The notes beneath the pieces were generated by a model that worked only from the letters and a program-made list of their open reading frames with translations, searched no databases and was not told the DNA's origin. A program made the translations under genes and the position numbers. 35,145 nt of DNA from Comamonadaceae bacterium PBBC2 (GTDB taxonomy: Bacteria; Pseudomonadota; Gammaproteobacteria; Burkholderiales; Burkholderiaceae_C). Positions 1-8,947 of this stretch are shown one piece after another. How positions within the stretch are numbered: the stretch's first letter is position 1; every line of letters begins with the position of its first letter. The stretch is taken from the NCBI GenBank assembly GCA_002255935.1, contig NKIO01000040.1:1-35145 (forward strand). Reading direction: 5' to 3'.

Positions 1-441
1 GAAGCGGGTCAGTGGATCGATGCCAGTTTGCAAAACAAGCTGAAGATGGCAGAGACCGTGGCTGACAAGTCTTATGTGAACACCGGTGTGGACGCGATCA
101 ATCAGCGCATTTTGGGCCGCTACCAAAACGGATTGGGCAAGACCTGGGATGACCCGAACCACATGAAGTTTTACAACGAAGGTGCGGTGAACTTCCCCTA
201 CCTGTCGGACGGCATGTGGTTCCTGACCCAGCACAAACGCTGGGGCTTGCTCAAGGAACACCCCGACTATCTGGGCGTGGCCAAACAGATCAATCAGATC
301 GCGCTTTACAAAGAAGCCGCTGTGGCCGCCAAAGCTCCTGTACCCAAGAGCGATATGCGCACCCACAAAGGCATTGACGGCGTGATCTGGGATGGCAAAG
401 ACCCCAAGAAGTACGCCGACGGCTTCAAGATCAAAGCCTAA
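1..441 (+). CDS. nrtA: Nitrate ABC transporter substrate-binding protein, C-terminal part (NrtA/CmpA family)
   Basis: The reading frame is open from the first base of the window and ends with TAA at 439-441, so only about the last 146 residues are present. The segment matches the C-terminal lobe of NrtA/CmpA-type proteins, with stretches such as NFPYLSDGMWFLTQHKRWG and the closing DGVIWDGKDPKKYADGFK. These proteins bind nitrate (or nitrite/cyanate) in the periplasm and deliver it to the NrtB permease. The permease gene follows after 12 bases and the ATPase overlaps the permease, so the importer is complete apart from the missing 5' end. The operon promoter and any nitrogen-control sites must lie upstream of this window. 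Bicarbonate (CmpA) is an alternative ligand in the family, but the downstream nitrite and nitrate reductases argue for nitrate. Confidence 0.9.
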   Translation, partial: EAGQWIDASLQNKLKMAETVADKSYVNTGVDAINQRILGRYQNGLGKTWDDPNHMKFYNEGAVNFPYLSDGMWFLTQHKRWGLLKEHPDYLGVAKQINQIALYKEAAVAAKAPVPKSDMRTHKGIDGVIWDGKDPKKYADGFKIKA

Positions 442-453
442 GGGGAAAACTTC

Positions 454-1347
454 ATGGTCAGTGCCGTTTTCCACTCCCCCTCCACAGGCCAAGCGCCGAC
501 AAAGCCTACGGTCGACAATGTATTAGGCCCCTTCGCGCCCAGTGCCCCATCGGAACAGGCACGGGCCTTACAGGCCTTCTGGATGGCTGCATTGCCACCC
601 TTGCTGGGCCTGGGCCTGTTGGTGTGCATTTGGGCGCTGGTGTCGATCACGACCAAGGGCAGCATCCCTAGCCCCTACGAAACCGGCGTGCAAGCCATCG
701 AAATCTTCAGGGACCCGTTCTACCGCAAAGGCCCCAACGACCAAGGCGTTGGCTGGAACGTGCTCATGTCGCTAGAGCGCGTGGCCATGGGCTTCGGTTT
801 GGCAGCGCTGGTGGGTATTCCGGCGGGCTTTGTGATCGGTCGCTTCAACTTTTTGTCGCGCATGTTCAACCCGCTGATCAGTTTGCTGCGCCCGGTGTCA
901 CCGCTGGCTTGGTTGCCCATTGGCTTGTTGGTCTTCAAAGGCGCCAACCCAGCGGCCATCTGGACCATCTTCATCTGCTCCATCTGGCCCATGATCATCA
1001 ACACCGCCGTTGGCGTGCAACGCGTGCCTCAGGATTACTTGAACGTAGCCCGTGTGCTCAATTTGTCGGAGTGGAAGATTGCCACCACCATCCTCTTCCC
1101 AGCCGTGCTGCCTTACATGCTGACCGGTGTGCGCTTGGCTGTGGGCACGGCATGGCTGGTGATCGTGGCCGCAGAGATGCTCACGGGTGGAGTGGGCATC
1201 GGTTTCTGGGTCTGGGACGAATGGAACAACCTCAACGTCAAGAACATCATCATTGCCATCTTCGTCATTGGCGCAGTGGGCCTGATCCTGGAATACACCC
1301 TGATCCGAATTGCCACCGCATTCACCTACGAGGACGTTGCATCATGA
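454..1347 (+). CDS. nrtB: Nitrate ABC transporter permease NrtB
   Basis: This 297-residue inner-membrane permease forms the channel of the nitrate importer. A soluble N-terminus of about 45 residues is followed by several hydrophobic segments. The binding-protein-dependent permease region includes the EAA-like loop around RVPQDYLNVARVLNLSEWKI, which contacts the ATPase. The ATG at 454 is preceded by AAGGGGAAAA, a good ribosome-binding site about 6 bases upstream. The gene follows nrtA by 12 bases, and its TGA overlaps the ATG of nrtD (ATGA at 1344-1347), so translation is probably coupled. Family membership (NrtB/CmpB/TauC-like) is clear; nitrate specificity comes from the operon context. Confidence 0.93.
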   Translation: MVSAVFHSPSTGQAPTKPTVDNVLGPFAPSAPSEQARALQAFWMAALPPLLGLGLLVCIWALVSITTKGSIPSPYETGVQAIEIFRDPFYRKGPNDQGVGWNVLMSLERVAMGFGLAALVGIPAGFVIGRFNFLSRMFNPLISLLRPVSPLAWLPIGLLVFKGANPAAIWTIFICSIWPMIINTAVGVQRVPQDYLNVARVLNLSEWKIATTILFPAVLPYMLTGVRLAVGTAWLVIVAAEMLTGGVGIGFWVWDEWNNLNVKNIIIAIFVIGAVGLILEYTLIRIATAFTYEDVAS

Positions 1348-2150
1348 ACAAGGATTCGAAATTCATCCAAATCCAAAGCGTGGAGCAGACCTTCAAAACC
1401 AGCAAAGGCTTGTTCCCCGCCCTGCGCGACATTCACCTGGACTTCGCCAAAGGTGAGTTCGTGGCCCTGATTGGGCACTCGGGTTGTGGCAAATCCACTT
1501 TGCTCAACCTGATCGCCGGGCTGACCACCCCTACCGCGGGGGTGCTGCTGTGCGCCAACCGCGAGATCGCGGGCCCTGGCCCTGAGCGTGCCGTGGTGTT
1601 CCAAAACCACTCGCTATTGCCTTGGCTCACTTGCTTTGACAACGTGCACCTGGGCATCGAACGGGTGTTTGGCAAGACCGAATCCAAGGCACAACTGAAG
1701 GCACGCACCGATGCAGCTTTGACCATGGTGGGGCTGAGTCACGCAGCACAAAAGCGACCGGGCGAAATTTCGGGCGGCATGAAGCAACGGGTGGGCATTG
1801 CCCGCGCCTTGGCGATGGAGCCCAAAGTGCTGCTGATGGACGAGCCCTTTGGTGCGCTGGACGCTTTGACCCGAGCCAAGCTGCAAGACGAATTGCTCGA
1901 GATCGTGGCCCGCACCCAAAGCACGGTGGTCATGGTCACGCACGATGTGGACGAGGCCGTGCTGCTGTCCGACAAGATCGTGATGATGACCAATGGGCCA
2001 GCGGCCACGATTGGCGAGGTGCTGAGCGTGGATCTGCCCCGTCCGCGCCATCGCGTGGAACTGGCCGAAAGCGCCGAATACCAGCGGTACCGCAAAGCGG
2101 TGATCGACTTTCTCTACACGCGCCAGGCGCATGTGGAAAAAACCGCTTAA
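1344..2150 (+). CDS. nrtD: Nitrate ABC transporter ATP-binding protein NrtD
   Basis: This 268-residue ATPase powers the NrtAB importer. Visible motifs are Walker A GHSGCGKST (about residue 48), a Q-loop in VVFQNHSLLPW, the ABC signature ISGGMKQR, Walker B VLLMDEPFG, and the switch histidine in MVTHDVDEA. The frame is open far upstream, but the ATG at 1344 overlaps the nrtB stop and begins MNKDSKFIQIQ, the natural start. It is a stand-alone NrtD/TauB type, without the NrtA-like regulatory domain carried by cyanobacterial NrtC. The next gene starts 10 bases after its stop. Confidence 0.93.
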   Translation: MNKDSKFIQIQSVEQTFKTSKGLFPALRDIHLDFAKGEFVALIGHSGCGKSTLLNLIAGLTTPTAGVLLCANREIAGPGPERAVVFQNHSLLPWLTCFDNVHLGIERVFGKTESKAQLKARTDAALTMVGLSHAAQKRPGEISGGMKQRVGIARALAMEPKVLLMDEPFGALDALTRAKLQDELLEIVARTQSTVVMVTHDVDEAVLLSDKIVMMTNGPAATIGEVLSVDLPRPRHRVELAESAEYQRYRKAVIDFLYTRQAHVEKTA

Positions 2151-2160
2151 GGAGAAGATG

Positions 2161-4629
2161 ATGGACATGCGTGTCAATGCAAAAGAGAAAATGAAACTGG
2201 TCATGGTCGGCAACGGCATGGCCGGGGTCAGGGCCATCGAGGAATTGCTCAAGCTTGCACCCGACCTCTACGACATCACCGTGTTTGGCGCTGAGCCTCA
2301 CCCCAACTACAACCGCATCCTGCTGTCACCAGTTCTGGCCGGAGAACAGACGCTGGACGAGATCGTGCTCAACGACTGGGCTTGGTACAGCGACAACGGC
2401 ATCACCCTGCATGCGGGCTGGAAAGTCACAGCGGTGGACCGCGTCAAACGCCTGGTGTCGGCTGAGAATGCCGCCGGCGAGACCTTGCAAGCACCTTATG
2501 ACAGGCTGGTGCTGGCCACGGGCTCTCATCCTTTCATCTTGCCGCTGCCGGGCAAAGACCTGCAAGGCGTGTTGGCGTACCGCGACATCGCCGACACCCA
2601 GGCCATGATCGATGCAGCCGAGCAGTACCCGCACGCCGTGGTGATTGGCGGCGGCCTGCTGGGCTTGGAGGCGGCCAATGGCCTGATGAAACGTGGCATG
2701 CAAGTGACGGTGATCCATGCCAGCGAATGGTTGATGGAGCGCCAACTGGACAAAGTCGCCGCTCAGATGCTGCAAGCCTCGCTCGAAGCGCGCGGCATGC
2801 AGTTCCGCATGAATGCACAAACCGCCGCCTTGATCGGTGACGAAAACGGTCGCGTCATCAAAGTGGAATTCAAGGACGGCGCTCATGTGCCGGCCAATTT
2901 GGTGGTCATGGCGGTGGGTATTCGACCCAACACCGCATTGGCCGAAAACATGGGCCTTCATGTCAACCGTGGCATCGTGGTGACGGATACCTTGCAAACG
3001 GTGACCGATCCGCGCATCTGGTCGGTGGGTGAATGCGCTGCGCACCGGGGCGTTGCCTACGGTTTGGTCGCCCCCCTGTTCGAGCAAGGCAAAGTACTGG
3101 CCAACCACCTGGCTGAGTTCGGCATAGCACGCTACACCGGTTCATTGACCTCCACCAAACTCAAAGTAACGGGCATCGACCTGTTCAGTGCCGGCGACTT
3201 CATGGGCAATTCTGAGTGTGAAGAAATTGTGATGAGCGACCCCGCAGGAGGTGTCTATAAAAAACTGGTGATCAAGGGCGATCAGCTGGTGGGCGCCTGT
3301 TTGTATGGCGACACGGTGGACGGCAGCTGGTACTTCAAACTCCTGCGCGATGGCCGCAGTGTGGCCGACATCCGAGACAAACTGATGTTTGGGGAGTCGA
3401 ACATCGGCGATGTGGGCCACCAGGGCCAGAGCAAAGCCGCGGCCATGGCCGACACCGACGAGGTTTGCGGCTGCAACGGTGTCAACAAGGGCGCAATTTG
3501 CAAGGCCATCAAGGACAAGGGCCTGTTCACACTGGACGAAGTGCGCAAGCAAACCAAGGCCAGCGCCAGCTGCGGCTCGTGCACCGGTCTGGTTGAACAA
3601 ATTTTGATGTTCACCGCCGGCGGCGACTACTCGGCCACCCCCAAGCTCAAGCCCATGTGCGGCTGCACCGAACACGGCCACCAAGCAGTGCGCGACGCCG
3701 TCCGGGATCACAAACTGCTCACTGTGGGTGGCGTTTTTAAGTTCATGGACTGGCGCACGCCCAATGGCTGCGCCAGCTGCCGCCCAGCCGTCAACTACTA
3801 CCTGATCAGCACCTGGCCCAAGGAGGCGCAAGACGACCCGCAAAGCCGCTTCATCAACGAACGCAGCCACGCCAACATCCAGAAAGACGGCACCTACAGT
3901 GTGATCCCGCGCATGTGGGCCGGCGAGACCACTGCCGCCGAGCTGCGCCGCATCGCCGATGTGGTGGACAAGTACCAGATACCGACCGTCAAGGTCACGG
4001 GCGGTCAGCGCATCGACTTGCTGGGTGTCAAAAAAGAAGATCTGGTGAATGTCTGGAAAGACATTGGCATGCCGTGCGGCCACGCTTATGCCAAAGCCCT
4101 GCGCACAGTGAAAACCTGCGTGGGCAGCGAGTGGTGTCGCATGGGCACGCAAGACAGCACGCAAATGGGCAAGGACCTGGAAAAAGCGATGTGGCGCATG
4201 TACGCGCCGCACAAGGTCAAGTTCGCCGTTTCGGGCTGCCCGCGCAACTGCGCCGAAGCGGGGATCAAAGACGTAGGCATCATCGGCGTGGACTCAGGCT
4301 GGGAAATGTATGTCGGCGGCAACGGCGGCATCAAAACCGAAGTGGCGCACTTTTTCACCAAGCTCAAGACCGCCGAAGAGGTGCTGGAGTACACGGGGGC
4401 CTTCATGCAGCTTTACCGCGAGGAAGGCTGGTACCTGGAGCGCACGGTGCACTACATCAACCGGGTGGGTCTGGACTATGTGAAGAAAAAAATCTTGGAA
4501 GATGCCCTTTTGCGCAAATCCCTGTGGGCCAAACTGCAAGCGGCACTCGAAGGCGAGCCCGATCCGTGGTTTGAGCTGCAAGAGGCCAAGGTGGACACCC
4601 GCCAGTTCGAACCAATCACCACCGCCTGA
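2161..4629 (+). CDS. nirB: Nitrite reductase [NAD(P)H] large subunit NirB
   Basis: This cytoplasmic enzyme of about 822 residues reduces nitrite to ammonium with six electrons from NADH. In order it has an FAD/NAD(P)-binding pyridine nucleotide-disulfide oxidoreductase half (dinucleotide fold at VMVGNGMAGVRA; second fold at VVIGGGLLGLEAANG), two BFD-like [2Fe-2S] modules (CGCNGVN...CGSC and CGCTEHG...CASC), and a nitrite/sulfite reductase half. The siroheme-[4Fe-4S] ligands are visible in TCVGSEWC and SGCPRNCAEAG. AAGGAG at 2149-2154 favours the ATG at 2161; the ATG at 2158 or the one at 2131 inside nrtD are alternatives. The siroheme precursor is supplied by cobA in the same operon. Confidence 0.95.
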   Translation: MDMRVNAKEKMKLVMVGNGMAGVRAIEELLKLAPDLYDITVFGAEPHPNYNRILLSPVLAGEQTLDEIVLNDWAWYSDNGITLHAGWKVTAVDRVKRLVSAENAAGETLQAPYDRLVLATGSHPFILPLPGKDLQGVLAYRDIADTQAMIDAAEQYPHAVVIGGGLLGLEAANGLMKRGMQVTVIHASEWLMERQLDKVAAQMLQASLEARGMQFRMNAQTAALIGDENGRVIKVEFKDGAHVPANLVVMAVGIRPNTALAENMGLHVNRGIVVTDTLQTVTDPRIWSVGECAAHRGVAYGLVAPLFEQGKVLANHLAEFGIARYTGSLTSTKLKVTGIDLFSAGDFMGNSECEEIVMSDPAGGVYKKLVIKGDQLVGACLYGDTVDGSWYFKLLRDGRSVADIRDKLMFGESNIGDVGHQGQSKAAAMADTDEVCGCNGVNKGAICKAIKDKGLFTLDEVRKQTKASASCGSCTGLVEQILMFTAGGDYSATPKLKPMCGCTEHGHQAVRDAVRDHKLLTVGGVFKFMDWRTPNGCASCRPAVNYYLISTWPKEAQDDPQSRFINERSHANIQKDGTYSVIPRMWAGETTAAELRRIADVVDKYQIPTVKVTGGQRIDLLGVKKEDLVNVWKDIGMPCGHAYAKALRTVKTCVGSEWCRMGTQDSTQMGKDLEKAMWRMYAPHKVKFAVSGCPRNCAEAGIKDVGIIGVDSGWEMYVGGNGGIKTEVAHFFTKLKTAEEVLEYTGAFMQLYREEGWYLERTVHYINRVGLDYVKKKILEDALLRKSLWAKLQAALEGEPDPWFELQEAKVDTRQFEPITTA

Positions 4630-4648
4630 ATCAAGACAAGGAATTCCC

Positions 4649-5035
4649 ATGACCGCATGGAAAGAAATCTGCAGGGTGGAAGACATCCCGGTGCTGGGCT
4701 CTCGGCGCGTGGCGCGAGACCAAGGACTGGATGTCGCTGTGTTCCGCAACGATGCCGATGAGGTGTTCGCGCTCCTCGACCGCTGCCCCCACAAAGGTGG
4801 CCCACTGTCGCAAGGCCTCGTGTTTGGCACCCGGGTAGCCTGCCCGCTGCACAACTGGACCATCGACCTGTGCGACGGCCAGGCACAAGCCCCCGACGAA
4901 GGCTGCACGCCGCGCTTTGACGTCAAGGTGGAGGCGGGCGTGGTGTTTTTGAATGCTGACGAATTGGTCGGTCATGCCACCGACCTGACACGCCCCGTCG
5001 CGGGGCCTGTTTCACGAAAAACAGCAAGCACGTAA
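4649..5035 (+). CDS. nirD: Nitrite reductase small subunit NirD (Rieske-type)
   Basis: This 128-residue partner of NirB has a Rieske [2Fe-2S] fold. Unlike the enterobacterial NirD I remember, which lacks the cluster ligands, both ligand pairs are present here: C-x-H in CPHKGG and C-x2-H in CPLHNW. A bound cluster is therefore likely. The ATG at 4649 is the start that yields MTAWKEICRVEDIP, a typical NirD beginning; upstream AAGG (4638-4641) is the likely ribosome-binding site. It follows nirB after 19 bases. A GC-rich perfect hairpin lies inside the last codons (4992-5006). Confidence 0.92.
   Translation: MTAWKEICRVEDIPVLGSRRVARDQGLDVAVFRNDADEVFALLDRCPHKGGPLSQGLVFGTRVACPLHNWTIDLCDGQAQAPDEGCTPRFDVKVEAGVVFLNADELVGHATDLTRPVAGPVSRKTAST
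4992..5012 (+). other. GC-rich hairpin inside the 3' end of nirD
   Basis: GCCCCG (4992-4997), a 3-base TCG loop, and CGGGGC (5001-5006) form a perfect 6-bp stem followed by CTGTTT. It resembles a weak intrinsic terminator but lies within nirD and lacks a real U-tract. It could attenuate transcription or shield the nirD 3' end from nucleases, changing the nirBD to nasA ratio. It could also be chance in GC-rich DNA. Confidence 0.35.
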
Positions 5036-5149
5036 TTGGCTGTAAGTCAGTGGCTATCACCCCGACAAGCGCCTGCGCTGAACAGGCCATGTCGAAGCTG
5101 ATGCCGCAAACCAGCAAAGCCCCAGAACCCCACCACCACCCAACTGCCC

Positions 5150-7996
5150 ATGATCCCGATCACCCACGAAACCAAATCCACCTGCCCCTATTGCGGCGTG
5201 GGCTGCGGCGTGGTCATCACATCGCAGGGCACGCAAATCACCGGCGTGCGCGGTGACCCAGACCACCCGGCCAATTTCGGCCGTTTGTGCACCAAGGGCC
5301 AGTCGCTGCACCTGACGACTGCACCCCAGGTGACATCTCAAACTCGCCTGCTCACGCCCCAGTGGCGGCCTGTGCGGGGTGAAGCCACACAGGCGATGGT
5401 CTGGAACGACGCCATGGACATGGCCAGCGGCCGCCTGGCTGCCATCGTGCGCGACCACGGACCCAATGCACTGGGCTTTTACATCTCAGGCCAATTGCTG
5501 ACCGAGGACTATTACGTTTTCAACAAACTGGCTAAGGGCCTCTTGGGGACGAACAACATCGACAGCAACTCGCGCCTGTGCATGAGCAGCGCCGTGGCAG
5601 GCTACAAAATGACCTTGGGTGCGGACGCGCCACCTGCCTGTTACGACGACATTTCGCACGCCCAGTGCCTGTTCATCGCGGGCAGCAATGCGGCCTTTGC
5701 GCACCCGATTTTGTTTCGGCGCATCGAAGACGCCAAGCGGGCCAAACCTTCGCTCAAGATGGTCGTGGTTGATCCACGGCGCACCGACACCGCCGACATG
5801 GCAGACCTGCACCTGGCCATTCAGCCCGGCACCGATGTGATGCTTTTCCACGGCCTCTTGCACATCATGCTGACCCAAGGCTGGACACAAAGCGACTACA
5901 TCGCGGCCCACACCTCAGGGTTTGAAGCTTTACAAGCTTTGATGACCGACTACACCCCCCCGCAGGTGGCCCAAATTTGCGGTGTGCCCGAAGAAGATTT
6001 ACACACCGCAGCCCGATGGTTTGCAGGTGTGCAAGAGGGAAGGTCTGAACGCACCCCCACCCTGAGTCTTTATTGCCAAGGCCTGAACCAATCGAGCAGC
6101 GGCACCGCCAAAAACGCAGCGCTCATCAACCTGCATCTGGCCACGCAACAAATCGGCCGACCGGGTGCCGGACCGCTTTCCTTGACGGGCCAACCCAACG
6201 CCATGGGCGGGCGCGAAGTCGGCGGCATGGCCAACTTGATGTCTGCCCACCGCGATATGGGCAACCCGCAGCACCGCGCTGAAGTGGCCGCGCTTTGGGG
6301 CATCCCCGATGTGCCTGCCAAGCCTGGACTCACGGCCGTAGAAATGTTTGAAGCCGCGGCCGACGGGCAAATCAAAGCTTTATGGATTGCTTGCACCAAC
6401 CCAGCGCAATCCATGCCTGACCAAAAAACCGTGCGCCGCGCGCTGCAACGCGCCGAGTTCGTGGTGGTGCAAGAAGCTTTTGCCACAGCCGCCACGTGTG
6501 AATTCGCCGACCTGCTTTTGCCCGCCACCACCTGGGGCGAAAAAGAAGGCACGGTGACCAACAGCGAGCGGCGCATCAGTCGGGTGCGCGCAGCCACGAC
6601 GGCCCCGGGCCTTGCACGCCCAGATTGGGCCATTGCCGCAGAACTGGGCCAACGCCTGGCCGTCGCTTTGGGTCGCCCGCAGGATGCCCAGCTGATGAAC
6701 TACCCTACTGCCGAGTCGGTCTGGAACGAGCATCGCGACAGCACCCGTGGCCGCGATCTGGACATCACCGGCCTGAGCTACCCAAAACTGGAAACCGCAG
6801 GCCCTGCCCAATGGCCGCTGCCCGCAGGTGCCCTCACTGGGCAAGCACGGCTGTATGAAGATGGGCGATTCCCAACTGCCGATGGCCGTGCCCGCTTTGC
6901 CGCTGTCAACTGGAGGCCGGTCTCTGAAGAACGGGGGTCGCAATTTCCGTTTTCACTGAGCACGGGCCGCCTGCGCGACCAATGGCATGGCATGACACGC
7001 ACCGGCAATGTGGGCCGATTGTTTGCTCACAGCCCCGAGCCTTGCGTGGAATTGAACGTTCAAGACGCCAAGCGCCTAGGCTTGCAAGATGGCACGCTGG
7101 TTCAGGTGCGCAGTAAACGCGGCAGCTTGGTGCTGCCCGTGCAGGCCAGCACGCAAGTGGCGGCCTCGCAAGCCTTCATCGCGATGCACTGGGGCCCCGA
7201 GGTACTCAGTGGTCGCGACGGACAAGGCGCGCCTGGCTTCGGCGTGAATGTGCTGACCACGTCCAGCTACTGCCCCAACTCCAAACAGCCCGAGCTCAAG
7301 CATGCGGCTGTGCAAATCACCCGCGCAGATCTGTCGGTCGATGCGTCCTGGCAGCTTTCGGCCATGGTCTGGCTACCCAGCGACGTGGTCTGGTCCGTGC
7401 GCCAACAATTGCAAAAACGCTTGTCCGAATTTGACTATGCGCACCTGGTCCCTTTCAGCGACACCTCTGCCGCCCTGGCGGATCAAGCCCCACGCACAGG
7501 TGTGCTCTTGCGCGCCGCATGCCGCGCGCCAGTTGGCGCTGAACTCTTGCAATTTGTGGCCTCGGTCTTAGGCCTGGACAGCCCGGACACCTTGCGCTAC
7601 GAAGATGCTGTTCGGGTACAACGCCGCGCCATCCAGCTGAGCCCAGTCGATGCGCAAGGCCGCCGCACGCTTATGGGGTTCCTGACTGCAGGGGACAGTC
7701 GATCGGCTCATTGGCTTAAAACCCTCTTGCAACAAGCCACGCCCCTGCCTTGGCCCGCTCGTCAATGGCTGATGGCTTCTGACGCGCCACCGGAAGGTGC
7801 AGCGCCCGTCAGCCGTCAGGTGTGCAGCTGTCTGAATGTGCGCGAAGACGCCATCGAAGCTTGCCTGAGCGGATCAGAGGGCTCGGATGAGCATCGCTTG
7901 ACCTGGGTACAAAACAAGCTGCGTTGCGGCACGCAGTGCGGCTCGTGCATGCCCGAGTTGCGGCAAATCATCCGACGGGTCCCCGCTGCGGCCTGA
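5150..7996 (+). CDS. nasA: Assimilatory nitrate reductase catalytic subunit NasA
   Basis: This 948-residue molybdoenzyme of the DMSO-reductase superfamily reduces nitrate to nitrite in the cytoplasm. The N-terminal [4Fe-4S] ligands are Cys12, Cys15, Cys19 and Cys47. The bis-molybdopterin-guanine-dinucleotide core follows, with the molydopterin dinucleotide-binding domain from about residue 600. A C-terminal BFD-like [2Fe-2S] module uses Cys892, Cys894, Cys930 and Cys933. The extra C-terminal cluster matches Klebsiella-type NasA. No NasC-like reductase is encoded in the window, so the electron donor is elsewhere or is a general ferredoxin/flavoprotein. The ATG at 5150 is the first start after an in-frame TGA at 5099; no good Shine-Dalgarno is visible. 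A 114-base gap separates it from nirD. Confidence 0.95.
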   Translation: MIPITHETKSTCPYCGVGCGVVITSQGTQITGVRGDPDHPANFGRLCTKGQSLHLTTAPQVTSQTRLLTPQWRPVRGEATQAMVWNDAMDMASGRLAAIVRDHGPNALGFYISGQLLTEDYYVFNKLAKGLLGTNNIDSNSRLCMSSAVAGYKMTLGADAPPACYDDISHAQCLFIAGSNAAFAHPILFRRIEDAKRAKPSLKMVVVDPRRTDTADMADLHLAIQPGTDVMLFHGLLHIMLTQGWTQSDYIAAHTSGFEALQALMTDYTPPQVAQICGVPEEDLHTAARWFAGVQEGRSERTPTLSLYCQGLNQSSSGTAKNAALINLHLATQQIGRPGAGPLSLTGQPNAMGGREVGGMANLMSAHRDMGNPQHRAEVAALWGIPDVPAKPGLTAVEMFEAAADGQIKALWIACTNPAQSMPDQKTVRRALQRAEFVVVQEAFATAATCEFADLLLPATTWGEKEGTVTNSERRISRVRAATTAPGLARPDWAIAAELGQRLAVALGRPQDAQLMNYPTAESVWNEHRDSTRGRDLDITGLSYPKLETAGPAQWPLPAGALTGQARLYEDGRFPTADGRARFAAVNWRPVSEERGSQFPFSLSTGRLRDQWHGMTRTGNVGRLFAHSPEPCVELNVQDAKRLGLQDGTLVQVRSKRGSLVLPVQASTQVAASQAFIAMHWGPEVLSGRDGQGAPGFGVNVLTTSSYCPNSKQPELKHAAVQITRADLSVDASWQLSAMVWLPSDVVWSVRQQLQKRLSEFDYAHLVPFSDTSAALADQAPRTGVLLRAACRAPVGAELLQFVASVLGLDSPDTLRYEDAVRVQRRAIQLSPVDAQGRRTLMGFLTAGDSRSAHWLKTLLQQATPLPWPARQWLMASDAPPEGAAPVSRQVCSCLNVREDAIEACLSGSEGSDEHRLTWVQNKLRCGTQCGSCMPELRQIIRRVPAAA

Positions 7997-8047
7997 GCCA
8001 TACCCATATAACCAGCAGTTATTCGACTTCCTTCACAATCGGTCCCC

Positions 8048-8947
8048 ATGGGAATCAGCCAATACATCAAGGACATCGGACGCGGCAAAGAAGGCGCGCG
8101 TTCGCTCGGCCGCGCACAAGCCGCTGACCTGATGGGCCAGATCCTCGATCAGCAGGTGAGCGATCTGGAGTTGGGCGCGTTTTGCATCGCCATGCGCGTC
8201 AAAGGCGAGACCGCTGAAGAAATGGCCGGCTTTCTGGATGCCACCCATGCGCGCCTGAACAAAGTCCCAGCAGGTCAGGCCCCCACCGTGGTGCTGCCCA
8301 GCTACAACGGGGCGCGCAAGTTGCCGGTGCTCACGCCTCTGTTGGCCCTGCTGCTTGCTCGCGAGGGCGTGGCTGTGGTGGTGCATGGCGCGGCCACCGA
8401 AGACAAACGCGTGAGCAGCCAAGCGGTCATGGCTGAACTGGGCATTGGCGCGGCCAAAGCTTGCCCTACCGTGCAGGCAGGGCAAGTCATCTTTGTGCCC
8501 ACAGGCGTGTTGAACGCCGGACTCGACCGGTTGCTGGCGGTGCGCCGTGTGGTCGGTTTGCGCAACCCCGGTCACAGCTTGGTCAAGTTGATGAACCCTT
8601 GCGATGGACCTGCCCTCATCGTGGGCAGTTACACACACCCCGAATATTTGCAATCGATGTCGGCCACGTTTGCCTTGACTGGTGAACACGCTTTGCTGCT
8701 GCGGGGTACCGAGGGCGAACCGGTGGCCGATGCCCGCCGCACGCCGGCCATGAACGTTTTCAAGAACGGCCTGACACAGCGGGTGCAAGCCCAGCAAGAA
8801 GGCCCTTTGGGCCAGGTGCCCGACTTGCCCGGCACCGAAGCGGCCGCCACGGCGCGCTACATTGAACGCGTCTTGCAAAACCTGTTGCCTGTGCCGCAGC
8901 CGATCGCGCTGCAAGTCCAACACATCCTGCGCGAGGTGAACGCATGA
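8048..8947 (+). CDS. ybiB: YbiB family protein (anthranilate phosphoribosyltransferase-like, TrpD2)
   Basis: This 299-residue protein has the glycosyltransferase family 3 fold: an N-terminal helical domain (GRAQAADLMGQILDQQVSDLELGAFCIAMRVKGE) and a phosphoribosyltransferase-like domain ending near residue 290. It is closer to YbiB/TrpD2 than to true TrpD. E. coli YbiB is reported to bind nucleic acids rather than make tryptophan. The ATG at 8048 gives MGISQYIKDIGRG, a typical YbiB start. It sits 51 bases after nasA, and its stop overlaps the cobA ATG (8944-8947), so it is translationally tied to nitrate assimilation genes. Its role there is unknown. No other trp genes are near. Confidence 0.82.
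   Translation: MGISQYIKDIGRGKEGARSLGRAQAADLMGQILDQQVSDLELGAFCIAMRVKGETAEEMAGFLDATHARLNKVPAGQAPTVVLPSYNGARKLPVLTPLLALLLAREGVAVVVHGAATEDKRVSSQAVMAELGIGAAKACPTVQAGQVIFVPTGVLNAGLDRLLAVRRVVGLRNPGHSLVKLMNPCDGPALIVGSYTHPEYLQSMSATFALTGEHALLLRGTEGEPVADARRTPAMNVFKNGLTQRVQAQQEGPLGQVPDLPGTEAAATARYIERVLQNLLPVPQPIALQVQHILREVNA

Noticed and set aside
4992..5012. Intrinsic terminator between nirD and nasA
   Set aside because: The stem is inside the nirD coding sequence and lacks a U-run; kept only as a hairpin of uncertain role.
5050..5256. 68-residue frame between nirD and nasA
   Set aside because: It overlaps the nasA start in another frame; the nasA N-terminus with its [4Fe-4S] cysteines is certain.
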